Notes under the pieces: generated by a model
What the model saw: only the letters and a program-made list of their open reading frames with translations
Databases searched by the model: none
What the model was told of the DNA's origin: nothing
DNA from: Thermoproteus sp.
GTDB taxonomy: Archaea > Thermoproteota > Thermoprotei > Thermoproteales > Thermoproteaceae
DNA: 64,000 nt
Reading direction: 5' to 3'
Assembly: GCA_038893495.1 (NCBI GenBank)
Contig: JAWARJ010000001.1
Coordinates: forward strand, 1,415,824 to 1,479,823
Translations under genes and position numbers: made by a program
Shown: in pieces, positions 1-9,233 of the stretch
How positions within the stretch are numbered: position 1 is the first letter of the stretch
How the letters are laid out: each line of letters begins with the position of its first letter

Positions 1-870
1 CGCCTCGCCCCGGGCCCACCTCAAGAGGTTCTCTACGGCCTCCTCCAACATCTTGCGCCAGACCGCCTCGTTCCCGTAGCCGCCTGCGACCCAAGGCGTC
101 GCCACCACGTTGGGCATGGCTATCACGTCGGCGTCTTTGGCGAAGTCGTTCCTCCCCCACCAGACGTCGGACGCGAAGACGAAATTGGGCCGCTCCCTCA
201 ATATCCTCACCACGGCCTCCCTCTCCACGACCTCTGCCCTCCCCACGTTGACGAAGACCCCCGCGGGGTCCATGGCGGCTAGATGCTCGTATTTCACGAG
301 GCCCCTCGTGTGTTTATTTAGGGGGAGGGCCGCCACCGCTATGCCGGCCCCCCTCAGAGCCTCGAGGAGGTCGTTTGTGAAGATCCAAGGCCCCTCCTTC
401 TTGGTCCTAGAGAAGCCGTAGACCCTTGCCCCCAGCGCCGCCAACATTTTGGCGGTCCTGGTCCCTATCTCGCCCAGACCCAGCACCGCCGCCTTGGCGC
501 CGGCCACCATAGGTATCGAGGCGTCTCTCTTGTAGTCGCCTCTCTTCATCTTCTCGTTGTAGTAGAAGGCGCGCTTGTAGGCGGCCAGCGCGAGGGCCAC
601 GGCGAATTCCGCCACGGCGTCGGCGTTGGACCCAGCGTTCCCCGCGACGACCACGTTGGGCGGTATGGCCTCCCAGGGGAGGTGGTCGAGGCCCGCCGTT
701 ATTACCTGTATGAACTTGAGGCGGGGCATGGCCCTTATCTCCTCCTCGGTTATGCGGAAACAGAGGGCCGCCTCGGCCTCGCCCATGGCCTCGCGGCCCA
801 CAGGCTCCACCGCCCGCGCCAGCCGCTCGTATAGGTCTCTGGGCAGGTCCACCGACACGTAGACCTTCAT
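1..870 (-). CDS. D-2-hydroxyacid dehydrogenase family protein (3' end outside window)
   Basis: NAD(P)-dependent D-isomer-specific 2-hydroxyacid dehydrogenase; 290 codons are visible and the reading frame runs off the left edge without a stop. Translation from the ATG at 870 gives MKVYVSVDLP, then a Rossmann segment VLGLGEIG (GxGxxG) and a late region with NVGRAEVV and NVVATPWVAGG, the order seen in the phosphoglycerate/glyoxylate/formate dehydrogenase superfamily. A purine-rich GGAGGGGCC lies just upstream of the ATG. Substrate cannot be told from the sequence; glyoxylate, hydroxypyruvate or phosphoglycerate are all possible. A second member of the family starts at the right end of the window. 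The family call is safe, the substrate is not. Confidence 0.85.
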   Translation of the reverse strand, partial: MKVYVSVDLPRDLYERLARAVEPVGREAMGEAEAALCFRITEEEIRAMPRLKFIQVITAGLDHLPWEAIPPNVVVAGNAGSNADAVAEFAVALALAAYKRAFYYNEKMKRGDYKRDASIPMVAGAKAAVLGLGEIGTRTAKMLAALGARVYGFSRTKKEGPWIFTNDLLEALRGAGIAVAALPLNKHTRGLVKYEHLAAMDPAGVFVNVGRAEVVEREAVVRILRERPNFVFASDVWWGRNDFAKDADVIAMPNVVATPWVAGGYGNEAVWRKMLEEAVENLLRWARGEA

Positions 871-897
871 GTATGCCACTAGGCCCCTCCTTTAAAG

Positions 898-2466
898 CTA
901 TCTCGCCGCGAGCTTCATGCCGGCGCCGCCGTGTTGGGTCAGCCTCTCGCCGACCTTTATGAGGAGGGGCAACGACACAGAGACTCCCGTCACCAACGCC
1001 GCGTCTTCATCGAGGCCCCTCAACTGGTAGGGGTCGTCCAGGTGTTCTGCAACCGCGGCGACGTACTTCAGGTCTAGGGGGTTGATTATCCTCTTGAATA
1101 TTTGGGTCATGCACTGCGAGAGGGCGTCTGGGTCCAGCTTGGTGGGCCTCTGCGATATTAGGCAAAGCCCCAGCCCGAACTTCCTGCCCTCCCTCGCGAT
1201 CTTCACTACATACGGCTTGCTGACCGGCGACTCTCTAGCCGGGACGAAATTGTGGGCCTCTTCTATGACGATCAGGGCGGGCAGGTTGGCCCTCTTGAGT
1301 GCCGTCTTGTACATGCCGTCCAGCGCCACGGCCATGAATATCCTCTGGTCGAAGAGGTCCAGCCCCGAGAGGTCCAGCACCTTTATGCCCCTAGCGGCCA
1401 GGAGCTTGGCCGGGTCGAAGAGCCTCACGGGCTCGCCCCTATAGGTCTCGCCGTACCGCTCCAAAAAGACGGGACTGCCCTTGAAGAGGGCCCTCAGCCT
1501 CCCGGCGAGTCCCCCAAGCGCCATCTCACCGGCGTAGCCGCTGGGCGCCGCGGCCTTGCCTCCCTCCAGCACCTCCTCAACCAGCTGTTCCAAGTCGGTC
1601 AACGGCTGTCTGTCGCCGTAGGCCGTCGCCGCCTGCCAGCCCTCCTCCAATATCCTCCTCTGGGCGTCGGTGAGGCCGTAGGTCGACTCCAGAAGCCTCT
1701 CGAGGACCCTCAAGGGGAGCGACCTGGGGTTCAGGCCGACCCTCTCGTACCTCCTCGCTACGCCGAACTTCGCCTCGAAGGCCTTGTCCTGCGCCGAGAC
1801 GTCGACCTTCCCCACCACGTAGACCTCTACCAGCTCTGACACGGCCTTGCCCCCTTCGGCCCTCGGCACCTGCATGGCCGAATACTCGCCGTGGGGATCG
1901 AAGACCACCACCGAGACGTCCGCGGCGGAGACGAGGCGCTCTATTATCACTCCGGCCAGCCAGGACTTGCCGGCGCCCGTACTGGCAAGTATGGCACAGT
2001 GCTGGGAGACCAGCCTGCTGGCGTCGACGAGAGCCGGGACGTCGTAGCCCCATATACGGCCCAGCTCCAAATAGGGCCCGTCGCCCCTAGGGGCCAAGAG
2101 CCTCGCCACCAGCTCGGGCGGCGCCCTATAGACGTAGTCCAGAGGCCTCAAGGGCTTGAGGGGCCTCGCCAGCCTCTCCCCCCTCAAGGCGCCCAGCACC
2201 ACGGCTCTCGCCTCGGTGAAGTAGAGGAGGGCGTCGACCCCCAAATTCTCCTTGATGTACCTAACGGACTCCACGTCGTCGAGCTGCGCTATGAGGCGGG
2301 AATCCATGACGGCGCTCCTCCGCCTCACCGCGACCACCTTAGCCAAAATCTGCTCGTCGGAGCCCGCCAGGAGCAGAGAGCCGCTCTCCACCTCCACATT
2401 GAGGAAAGTCCTAAATACGAAGTAGTTGGTCGAGGGTGCCTTGACCACAACGCCGATGGGGTCCAC
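898..2466 (-). CDS. HerA-like hexameric DNA-translocase ATPase
   Basis: Predicted cytoplasmic DNA translocase of the HerA/FtsK class, 522 residues from a GTG at 2466. An N-terminal HAS-barrel (starting DPIGVVVKAP) is followed by a RecA-like ATPase with Walker A STGAGKS near residue 163 and Walker B ALIVIEEAHNF about 260 residues later; the C-terminal LGLCLISQRP segment is typical of the family. The frame stays open upstream to 2538, but those codons give an untypical hydrophobic stretch, and a TATA-like TAATATT lies about 23 bases before the GTG, so I use the GTG. HerA acts with the nuclease NurA in end resection; no nurA, mre11 or rad50 is next to it here, so it may be a paralogue with another role. 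Confidence 0.8.
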   Translation of the reverse strand: MDPIGVVVKAPSTNYFVFRTFLNVEVESGSLLLAGSDEQILAKVVAVRRRSAVMDSRLIAQLDDVESVRYIKENLGVDALLYFTEARAVVLGALRGERLARPLKPLRPLDYVYRAPPELVARLLAPRGDGPYLELGRIWGYDVPALVDASRLVSQHCAILASTGAGKSWLAGVIIERLVSAADVSVVVFDPHGEYSAMQVPRAEGGKAVSELVEVYVVGKVDVSAQDKAFEAKFGVARRYERVGLNPRSLPLRVLERLLESTYGLTDAQRRILEEGWQAATAYGDRQPLTDLEQLVEEVLEGGKAAAPSGYAGEMALGGLAGRLRALFKGSPVFLERYGETYRGEPVRLFDPAKLLAARGIKVLDLSGLDLFDQRIFMAVALDGMYKTALKRANLPALIVIEEAHNFVPARESPVSKPYVVKIAREGRKFGLGLCLISQRPTKLDPDALSQCMTQIFKRIINPLDLKYVAAVAEHLDDPYQLRGLDEDAALVTGVSVSLPLLIKVGERLTQHGGAGMKLAAR

Positions 2467-2645
2467 GTAGAGGGCGGCGAGAGGCAATATTAGCGCTACG
2501 GACAATATGGATCGGCTACGCGCCGGCGCTAGAGGCAAGGGAAGGGCATTCGCCGGGTCTACAGCACACAGCCGGCGGAGCCGATCTGGGGATTCGGAAA
2601 GACGGCGCCTCTAAGGACCTGCGGAGCGCGGACGTCGGCCTTACG

Positions 2646-3011
2646 CTATTGGGGCTTATCCTTGGGGGCGCCCGGCTTCAAGACGGCCTCGCCCCTACGT
2701 ATCTTGGGCTCGACGAAGAGTATCTTGAAGACCTGCGCCGCAACCCTAAGCCTCGCCTGGTAGTCCAGGAGGTCCTCCCTCTTGGAGACGGCGTACTCCT
2801 GGAGCATGAGGTCGGCTATCTTGAAGAACTCCTCGATGTCGGCCATCGTGTAATCCTCGGGGTTCTTGTCCAAAAGCTCCCTAAGCCTCCTCTCCACCTC
2901 CTTAGTGTAATACCTGCTGGTGGCGGCTTGCAGGTAAGCCCTCGGGGCCTGCGCCAAGGCCACCCCCTCGGTAGCAGTGAGGACCCCCTTGGCCGCAAAC
3001 ATCTTCAACAA
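2646..3011 (-). CDS. hypothetical protein, helical, 121 aa
   Basis: I do not recognise this protein. It is soluble and mostly helical, with charged segments (TKEVERRLRELLDKNPEDYT, then ADIEEFFKIADLMLQEYAVSKRE) and a basic, proline-containing tail. Codon use matches the GC-rich neighbours, which supports a real gene. It starts 4 bases after the stop of the small membrane gene upstream (3016-3300), so the two are probably co-transcribed, and it lies upstream of the HerA-like gene on the same strand with a gap of about 180 bases. No catalytic motif is visible. Confidence 0.6.
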   Translation of the reverse strand: MLKMFAAKGVLTATEGVALAQAPRAYLQAATSRYYTKEVERRLRELLDKNPEDYTMADIEEFFKIADLMLQEYAVSKREDLLDYQARLRVAAQVFKILFVEPKIRRGEAVLKPGAPKDKPQ

Positions 3012-3015
3012 AAGC

Positions 3016-3300
3016 TTAGGCGTATAGACCCCTCTCCAAGTTGGCGACTCTACTCTCGAGTCTGTCGAGCCTGCCCTCGATATCTTTGAACTTAGATGCG
3101 AGCCAGTACCCCAACGACGCCGAGGACGCGACGATAGTGGCGACTATCGAGACCGTGCTCAACGCCTCGCCCACGAACTTGCCGCGCCTCCCTTTTAAAA
3201 GCTTGTCGGCAACGCGGCGTAGACAACCCCGCGGGCTTGACGTGCGGACATACATTTCGGCATACCTCAACGCCACCATGAGGGCCTGCGGGAAACGCAT
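3016..3300 (-). CDS. small membrane protein with coiled-coil tail, 94 aa
   Basis: Unrecognised small protein. Residues about 1-40 are basic, residues about 45-67 form one hydrophobic helix (STVSIVATIVASSASLGYWLA), and the end is a short coiled coil (DIEGRLDRLESRVANLERG). A TATA-like TTATAT lies about 20 bases before the ATG, consistent with a leaderless start. It precedes the 121-aa gene by 4 bases. The design (one membrane helix plus a short heptad tail) suggests a membrane-anchored oligomerising adaptor; that is inference only. Confidence 0.6.
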   Translation of the reverse strand: MRFPQALMVALRYAEMYVRTSSPRGCLRRVADKLLKGRRGKFVGEALSTVSIVATIVASSASLGYWLASKFKDIEGRLDRLESRVANLERGLYA

Positions 3301-3939
3301 ACAACGTGGACCGACATATAAGGGCGGAGGTTCTCACATCTGCGGCGGAGCGCTTTTGGCGCCGTTGGCGGGAGCCTATATGAGCACGGCCACTTCGTCA
3401 AAGGACATATTGGCCGCAAACGGCTTTATAACGCGGTTAGCGGCCTTCGCCTACTGGAACTCGCTGACGGCGAGGCGTCGTCGGTCTCTTCGACGTCCTA
3501 TTGGGTACAAACGCTGGGAGTCTGCCCCATCGAGCCACCCGCTGATGCCCTACACCGCCACCCTCATAGTGGCCGCAAGCGCCGTCAGGAGGGCCAAGCC
3601 CCAAGGCTCTAGACAAGCCCTTCGAACATAAGTGAGGCGAATCCGCTGGGATGTAGCCCTCGACAAAAGTCGCTACGTCGGCAGAGCCCCGACGGTTCTC
3701 GGCACGGCGTCAGAGGGCGATATCTCTAGAGTATACGTCAAGGGATTGATGTGCAACGTGCGCCTAGCCCCAGGCCTGTAGCTGATAGACCTTTAGGATC
3801 TGGCCGGGGCCCGCCACAAAGCCTATGTGGGTCGGTGGGCTTGGCAACCGTACCTAGACTCTCGGTAGAGTTCCCTGCGGCTATTCACCTAGATCCGACG
3901 GCAGCCTCACCACCTCGCGCGCCGTGCTTAATATTCCCG
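3301..3939. other. intergenic stretch without an intact gene, possibly gene remnants
   Basis: About 640 bases between the small membrane gene and the pilus surface protein. A TATA-like CATATAAGG near 3315-3323 faces away from the minus-strand gene. Short open runs in all plus frames have protein-like composition (for example SVSSTSYWVQTLGVC near 3490-3530) but end quickly, as expected of a decayed gene. I cannot assign a parent family. Confidence 0.35.
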
Positions 3940-6003
3940 TCAAGTGTTGCTACAAGGTTCCGTTATGGCCAGATTTTCCCATTTGACTTGGAGAGCGCCT
4001 TGTGATGAGAAGGAGACAAACGCCACGCCGACCACCCGGCCTTGTGGATATATCTGACGTATAGAGAGCGTATTCCAAGTGCCTCCAGCTATATTAGTGA
4101 AAACACGATAGGCATGTACCGGTAGCGTATATCCGTAAATATATTTAGCTATAGCGGCTGGCGTGGTGCCGCCGCCAGAGCCGTAGTATATTACCTCTAC
4201 GTCCGGCTTCCCGTCTCCATTTAGGTCAATAAAGAAGTTTAGCTGAAAATAATTGTTTTGCCTCACATTTTGTTGTTGGATATATGCTTGTGCCGATAGC
4301 GAAGATGTGGCCGGGATGGGAGAGCCAACCAGTCTAGTTATATTAACGAAGCCAGCTGCAAATTGGTTTTGGACGCCCTTAGTTTCGATGTAACTACCTG
4401 AAACCCAACTATAGCTGGCCGCCGAGCCGTTAGTATAGAAGCGGAGCTCGCCGGAATTGTTGTTGAAGTTGTACGCAATTTTTGGACAGTAAGGCGAGAT
4501 GAATATGAAGGAGACCAAGCCGTTCCCTTGTTGGAATGCCATCACCGAGGCGCCCGGGGTATTGCTGGAGGAGCCGGCCAGTATCTTGAGGACGACCCAG
4601 TTCGCCGGGAGGGCCGGCGAGAAGGTAGGCTGGCCTATAACTCCGCTGACATAGGTGTATCCGTTGTAGGAGGCATTCAGCTTGACGGCCACGGTCGTCT
4701 GGTTCACGTTGAAGAAGGCGCTGGTCGCCGTACATTTATAGGTCCCCACATAGAGGGCGCGGGTCTCGGCTGGGGCCAGGGTGAGGTTGCCTGAACAGAC
4801 GGAGCCCGAACAAGTGAGGTACGGCGGGGCCGAGACGAGGCTACAGCTCAATAGGTTCGTGTTGTAGACGAGGCTGTAGCTGTAGTGGACCGGCGTGTAT
4901 CCGGCCGTCGGGTTTGTGAACATGAGATATAGGTCGAAAGAGGCGCTAGTGACGGTCTTGTTGATGTAGGCCGTAGTCCTGTTAGCCTCGGCCCATATGT
5001 ATAGCCTGCCTATCGAGACAGGGACCGACAGCACAGCGCCTCCAGCAAGGACAGCCCTATAGGTGTAGAAGCCGGGCTGCGCAGGGGGGCACTGGACGGC
5101 CCCGTTGGTGCCTGGAGTCCCGCTTAGGATCGGCGTAGATCCGTTCAACAGGACGTAGTAGAGGGGCTGGGACGTTATGGGCCCTATGTAGCAACTCGAG
5201 CCGGTGTAGTTGAAGTAGCCCCCGACCGTCCGGCTGGAGGACACCGTGGCCACCGGGACGTTTCGTGTAGCCACCGTCAAGCCCCGATATTGGGCTGAGA
5301 CGTTGACGTTAACGGCGAATGGGGGACCTCCGTTTACGTATATATATTTGGTTATGTTCACAGAGCAAAGGAAAGTGCCGACGTTGACGGTGATGGAGCC
5401 CCCTGGAGGCACCACGAAGGCGCCCGCCACCCCGACCTGCGCCGCGCCCGTCGGTGACGTGCAGGAGACGTAGGGGCCGTAGAGAGAGGCAGTTATGTTT
5501 GTGAGCAACGCGTAGCCAGAGGTCGGATTCGTCACGACTACGTAGAGCGACGACGGGAACTTATTGTTGTAGTCGTTGACGACTATGGAGGAGACGTTGA
5601 CGTAGGGCCATATGGCCACTCCGCCCACAGAGACCTCGACTGTGTTGACAGCGCCGTTTGACGACAGGATCCTATAGGTATAGAGGCCGGGTTGCGCCGG
5701 AGGACAGATTGGCGAAGACCCGTTGTAGACGAGACCCCCTGTGGAGTTGGAGACTATGTAGTAGGACCCGCCCTCCTGGACTCTACACGTCAGTCCGTTG
5801 GGCCCGAGGGCCGCCGTGAATACGGCGCCTCCGCTGGTCATAGATGCCTCGCGTGATATAGCCAGATATATGGCCTCCAAGCCCTTCTGCGTCGCTGAGA
5901 GTAGAAAGTTATAAAAGTAAAATACTGAGAGTATAATTACGGCGAAGACCACTATGAATATGGCGAAGGACGCAACTGTTGAGATGCCTCTCAGCCGCGT
6001 CAT
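3940..6003 (-). CDS. large pilin-like secreted surface protein (putative pilus tip/adhesin)
   Basis: About 687 residues. The N-terminus MTRLRG-ISTVASFAIF has the form of an archaeal class III (prepilin) signal: short basic leader, cleavage after Gly, then a hydrophobic helix. The rest is an extracellular beta-rich protein with many N-glycosylation sequons (NSTG, NGSS, NVSS, NITA). Two repeats each contain CPPAQPG(L/F)YTYR, about 190 residues apart, and the C-terminal domain has DLNGDGKPD, a likely calcium site. I chose the ATG at 6003 rather than the in-frame codon at 6018 because it puts the signal at the N-terminus and lies one base after the preceding pilin gene's stop. Lower GC in the 3' third. 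It sits in the pilus locus and is probably a tip or adhesin subunit. Confidence 0.75.
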   Translation of the reverse strand: MTRLRGISTVASFAIFIVVFAVIILSVFYFYNFLLSATQKGLEAIYLAISREASMTSGGAVFTAALGPNGLTCRVQEGGSYYIVSNSTGGLVYNGSSPICPPAQPGLYTYRILSSNGAVNTVEVSVGGVAIWPYVNVSSIVVNDYNNKFPSSLYVVVTNPTSGYALLTNITASLYGPYVSCTSPTGAAQVGVAGAFVVPPGGSITVNVGTFLCSVNITKYIYVNGGPPFAVNVNVSAQYRGLTVATRNVPVATVSSSRTVGGYFNYTGSSCYIGPITSQPLYYVLLNGSTPILSGTPGTNGAVQCPPAQPGFYTYRAVLAGGAVLSVPVSIGRLYIWAEANRTTAYINKTVTSASFDLYLMFTNPTAGYTPVHYSYSLVYNTNLLSCSLVSAPPYLTCSGSVCSGNLTLAPAETRALYVGTYKCTATSAFFNVNQTTVAVKLNASYNGYTYVSGVIGQPTFSPALPANWVVLKILAGSSSNTPGASVMAFQQGNGLVSFIFISPYCPKIAYNFNNNSGELRFYTNGSAASYSWVSGSYIETKGVQNQFAAGFVNITRLVGSPIPATSSLSAQAYIQQQNVRQNNYFQLNFFIDLNGDGKPDVEVIYYGSGGGTTPAAIAKYIYGYTLPVHAYRVFTNIAGGTWNTLSIRQIYPQGRVVGVAFVSFSSQGALQVKWENLAITEPCSNT

Positions 6004-6004
6004 A

Positions 6005-6412
6005 TCAACTCTCCCCAACCGCTACGTCGCCTGTGGGGCCGGTCAGGCGGTAGATATAGCCAGCGCCGTAGGGCAGAGGCGTCTTCACGGCGATAGGCGC
6101 GGGCTCCGGGGGTACCAACACGGTCGAGGGGAGGGCGTCCGCCGCGACGACGGAGCCGTTTTGGATCAAATAGGCCATGTCGAAGCTACAGACCTTCGAG
6201 CCTGGATTCTCCACGTAGAGGACCGCCTTCCCGCTGTCGTTAACCACCGCGACTATCATCGCCGTACATGGCACCTCGGCCTCCTGTAGGGCCAACTGGA
6301 CATGTGAGGGGCCGTAGACCGAGTTGAAGAAGATCGACATCACGAACAGCGAAAGGATGACAGTAGCTAATAAAAGGACCACAGAGGCCACGATCTCTGA
6401 AAGTCCATTCAC
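6005..6412 (-). CDS. type IV pilin-like protein, 135 aa
   Basis: Secreted pilin-like subunit. The leader MNG is followed by LSEIVASVVLLLATVILSLF, matching a minimal prepilin signal with cleavage after Gly3 and a hydrophobic assembly helix. The mature domain is about 100 residues, beta-rich, with two cysteines that could form a disulphide (VPCTAM and SKVCSF). It lies 39 bases after the major pilin-like gene and immediately before the large surface protein, so the three are probably one transcript. Minor pilin or adaptor is the likely role. Confidence 0.75.
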   Translation of the reverse strand: MNGLSEIVASVVLLLATVILSLFVMSIFFNSVYGPSHVQLALQEAEVPCTAMIVAVVNDSGKAVLYVENPGSKVCSFDMAYLIQNGSVVAADALPSTVLVPPEPAPIAVKTPLPYGAGYIYRLTGPTGDVAVGES

Positions 6413-6451
6413 AAAAAGAAGAAGAGATGACCTTTTAAAAACCGTTGGGGA

Positions 6452-6907
6452 TTAACTGGCGACTATTATCGTCGATGCTTGCGTGCCTCTAGACGTCGCC
6501 ACCTGCAGGACGTATTGTTTGCCAGAGGTCAAACCGCAACCGACTGTCCAAGTAGTCGTGCTCACCTTCATTACTGTGCCTGGATTAATAGTGGGCTGGT
6601 TGGTCGTAGGGAAACTATAGTAACATACAACACCCTGGGTGGTTGGATTGATTACATAGATAGCGCTTATGTTAACCGACACATCGCCTACGTTCCTTAT
6701 GTATAATGTAGCGTTCTGGGTAGATGCACTAAGGCTTGCACCTTCTATTTCTATTTTTTCTGTTTGCATCATCTGGCCGGCTTGGGAAGTAGTGCGGGTA
6801 ATATATCCCGCAAACCATAGGTATAGCAATACAGCGCCGACGACGGCCACGACTATTAGCAACACGGCGGCCACAATTGGCTCTAGGCCCTTCGCTTTAG
6901 CCTTCAT
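6452..6907 (-). CDS. archaeal type IV pilin (probable major subunit), 151 aa
   Basis: Structural pilin. The leader MKAKAKG is followed by LEPIVAAVLLIVVAVVGAVLLY, a textbook archaeal prepilin signal (cleavage after Gly7, Glu at mature position 2) and assembly helix. The mature domain is Thr/Ser/Asn rich with sequons (NATL, NISA) and two cysteines (VVCYY, VGCGL). First gene of the minus-strand pilin cluster, with its own TATA box (TATATATAAT near 6932-6942) about 30 bases before the ATG. The assembly genes diverge on the other strand. No prepilin peptidase gene is visible in the window. Confidence 0.85.
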   Translation of the reverse strand: MKAKAKGLEPIVAAVLLIVVAVVGAVLLYLWFAGYITRTTSQAGQMMQTEKIEIEGASLSASTQNATLYIRNVGDVSVNISAIYVINPTTQGVVCYYSFPTTNQPTINPGTVMKVSTTTWTVGCGLTSGKQYVLQVATSRGTQASTIIVAS

Positions 6908-6979
6908 GTCCTCTCTTAAATTCCAAATTATATATATTACGATTAGACTACCCTTAAAAATTGAGACGGTACTGTATAA
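6908..6979. promoter_or_regulatory. divergent promoter region between pilins and pilus assembly genes
   Basis: The 72 AT-rich bases hold a minus-strand TATA box (around 6932-6942) for the pilin gene and a plus-strand box CCTTAAAAA (6952-6960), which lies about 23 bases before the GTG at 6980. Both transcripts would have little or no 5' leader. The arrangement allows the two arms to be co-regulated. Confidence 0.6.
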
Positions 6980-7747
6980 GTGTTCGAGTTCCTTTATGGG
7001 TGGCTTTTGTGGATCGGCGTGGGCGCCGGGGCGGCGTTAATGGCGGTGGGCATCCCCGCATATAGGAGGGCTGTCTTCGTCTATAGGCTTGAGGGCCAGA
7101 TACCGCAGGCGCTCCGCGTGGTCTCAGACGCCGTGGCGGCTGGCATGGACTTGAAGAGCGCCTTCGAGGCCGTGGCCGCCTTGGGCCTCAGCCCCATGAA
7201 CCAAGTCTTCCGGAGGGTTCTGTTGCTCAGCGACTTCGGGGGCCTTACGGCGGAGGAGGCGCTTTGGAGGGTCGCGTCGGAGTTGCCTTCTGCCAACTTC
7301 CGTCGGTTCGCCCTAATTGTGGCCGAGGCCGCGAGGTCAGGGGCCAGACTGCCCGAGGTGCTGGACGTGGCCGCCAGGACTTTCGCCTCCGTGGTAGACT
7401 TCAGGAGGGAGCTCTGGAGCCAATTGAGGCCCTATGTGGCCCTCTTCTACGCGGTCATTTTGGTGTTCGTCGCGCTTTCCGACGTGATAGTCTACCTCCT
7501 CCTGCCCCAATTGGCCCAGCTGTCAGTTCAACTCCCGTCGTTGCCCGCAGGTGGGGGGCTCCAAGTGTCGACGCCGGCTAGAGAGGACGTCTTGTCTATA
7601 TTGTTTTTAACCTCCCTCGTGCAGAGCGTCGTGGGGGGAGCCATCGTGGGGAGGATAGCCTACTTCAGCCCTAGGGCCGGCTTGTTGCACGGCGGGGTGG
7701 CGGCCCTCGTCTCCACAATCGGCCTCTTAATTCCGTCGTGGCTATGA
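6980..7747 (+). CDS. type II/IV secretion system membrane platform protein (TadC/FlaJ-like), 255 aa
   Basis: Integral membrane protein of the T2SSF family, which forms the platform for pilus assembly. It has an N-terminal membrane helix, a cytoplasmic helical domain (residues about 35-145; IPQALRVVSDAVAAGMDLKSA is the characteristic start), then membrane helices to the end. At 255 residues it is about half of a classical archaeal FlaJ; a second half-size platform protein follows the ATPase. GTG start chosen from the TATA box at 6952-6960. Its stop overlaps the ATPase start (ATGA at 7744-7747), so the two are translationally coupled. Confidence 0.8.
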   Translation: MFEFLYGWLLWIGVGAGAALMAVGIPAYRRAVFVYRLEGQIPQALRVVSDAVAAGMDLKSAFEAVAALGLSPMNQVFRRVLLLSDFGGLTAEEALWRVASELPSANFRRFALIVAEAARSGARLPEVLDVAARTFASVVDFRRELWSQLRPYVALFYAVILVFVALSDVIVYLLLPQLAQLSVQLPSLPAGGGLQVSTPAREDVLSILFLTSLVQSVVGGAIVGRIAYFSPRAGLLHGGVAALVSTIGLLIPSWL

Positions 7748-9198
7748 ACATCTTAGACCACTACGAGATCTCCGAGCTCGTACAGGTCGTCGTCTATGTG
7801 GACGAGGCCGGCTTTAGGCGGTACAAGCCCGTGGAGCCGCCTCTAAGCGAGGAGGAGGCCGCCGTCCTCAAGAGGCTTAAGGGGGCCATACAGAACCTCG
7901 GGGACGTAAAGGACGGCGTCTTGCGCCTCGCCAGAGAGAGGAGGGCCGAGTACCTAGAGGAGCTTGCCAAGAGGGCTGCGACGGAGTTTAAAGTCAAGGT
8001 CGATGAGGGGGCTTGGGGCAAGGTGATGTATTTCCTCCGTAGGGACCTCTTGGGATACGGGAAGCTCGACCCCCTCGTGAGGGACCCCTACATAGAGGAC
8101 ATTCACGTCGACGGGCCGGGGCGCGTCTACATATGGCACAGCCGTTGGGAGTCGTTGATGACGGACGTGGAGCTCACCGCCGAGGAGCTCGATGTCTACG
8201 TCCAACGCCTCTCTGCGCTAGTGGGGAAGCCAGTCTCCTACGCTGACCCCATATTGGAGGGGATGCTCCCAGAGGGCTATAGGCTCGAGCTGGCCGTGCC
8301 GCCCATATCGCCTAGAGGCCCCTCCTTCGTCGTCAGGAAGTACTTCGTGTCTCCCATCACGTTGATAGATATGATAAAGATGGGGACCATCTCGGCTGAG
8401 GCGGTGGCGTACCTCTGGCTCATGTTGGACTACGGCCGCAATATAGTCATCGTCGGGCCGACCGGCGCAGGCAAGACCACCCTGCTGAACGCCCTCTTGT
8501 ACCTGGTGAGGCCCGACGCCAAGATACTCACCATAGAGGACACGCGGGAGATAAACCTGGTCCACGAGCACTGGCAGGCCCTGATCACTAGGCCCTCTAG
8601 GGGCGAGGGCGTGAGGGACGTGTCGGCCTTCGACCTCTTGACCATAGCCATGCGCTCCCGCCCCGACTACGTGGTGGTGGGAGAGATAAGGGGGGAGGAG
8701 GCCTACGTCCTCTTCCAAGCCTTCGGCTCCGGCCATTCGGGCGCCACGACGATACACGCCGAGACCATAGAAGACGCCGTCAGGCGGCTCTTGACGAGGC
8801 CCATGTCGGTGCCCCCCATGCTCGTGGGGCTAGCCCACATATTCGTGAGGATACTACGCGTCAAGACGGGGGAGCAAGTCGTCCGGAGGGTCGTAGAGAT
8901 CGCCGAGAATTTAGGCGTCACGAGAGGTGGGAGGCCGAGGCTCCACTATGTATTCCGCTGGGACCCAGACCGCGACGTCTTGATGCGGGTGGAAGAGAGT
9001 AGGCACTTCGAGGTTATATCCAGGGCCCGCTTCGTGCCTCTGGACCGCCTTAAGGCCGAATACGAGCGGAGGAAAAGGCTGATAGCCCTAATGGCCGAGA
9101 GGGGCTATACCTCGCCTTACGTAGTGGCTAAGATATTCACGCAGTACCACTTGGCACCCGACGCGGCCGTCAAGGCCGTAGAGGAGGGCAAGATCTAG
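7744..9198 (+). CDS. type IV pilus assembly ATPase (GspE/FlaI/VirB11 superfamily)
   Basis: Cytoplasmic secretion ATPase that powers pilin polymerisation, 484 residues. After an N-terminal domain there is DYGRNIVIVGPTGAGKTT (Walker A near residue 238-245), an Asp box (LTIEDTREI), Walker B region DYVVVGEIRGEEA, and a His box (SGHSGATTIHAE), all typical of the family. An in-frame GTG lies at 7738, but the ATG at 7744 gives the ATGA overlap with the upstream gene, so I use it. Followed by a second platform protein. Together with the pilins this is a bona fide archaeal type IV pilus system; nothing links it to the archaellum accessory genes. Confidence 0.92.
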   Translation: MNILDHYEISELVQVVVYVDEAGFRRYKPVEPPLSEEEAAVLKRLKGAIQNLGDVKDGVLRLARERRAEYLEELAKRAATEFKVKVDEGAWGKVMYFLRRDLLGYGKLDPLVRDPYIEDIHVDGPGRVYIWHSRWESLMTDVELTAEELDVYVQRLSALVGKPVSYADPILEGMLPEGYRLELAVPPISPRGPSFVVRKYFVSPITLIDMIKMGTISAEAVAYLWLMLDYGRNIVIVGPTGAGKTTLLNALLYLVRPDAKILTIEDTREINLVHEHWQALITRPSRGEGVRDVSAFDLLTIAMRSRPDYVVVGEIRGEEAYVLFQAFGSGHSGATTIHAETIEDAVRRLLTRPMSVPPMLVGLAHIFVRILRVKTGEQVVRRVVEIAENLGVTRGGRPRLHYVFRWDPDRDVLMRVEESRHFEVISRARFVPLDRLKAEYERRKRLIALMAERGYTSPYVVAKIFTQYHLAPDAAVKAVEEGKI

Positions 9199-9233
9199 CC
9201 GCAAGTTTTATATCTAGGCGCGCCCCCGGCCCC

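Noticed and set aside
3041-3631. 196-aa open frame on the plus strand
   Set aside because: Its first 260 bases are antisense to a better supported small membrane gene, its composition is Arg/Ser-rich and it has no family pattern.
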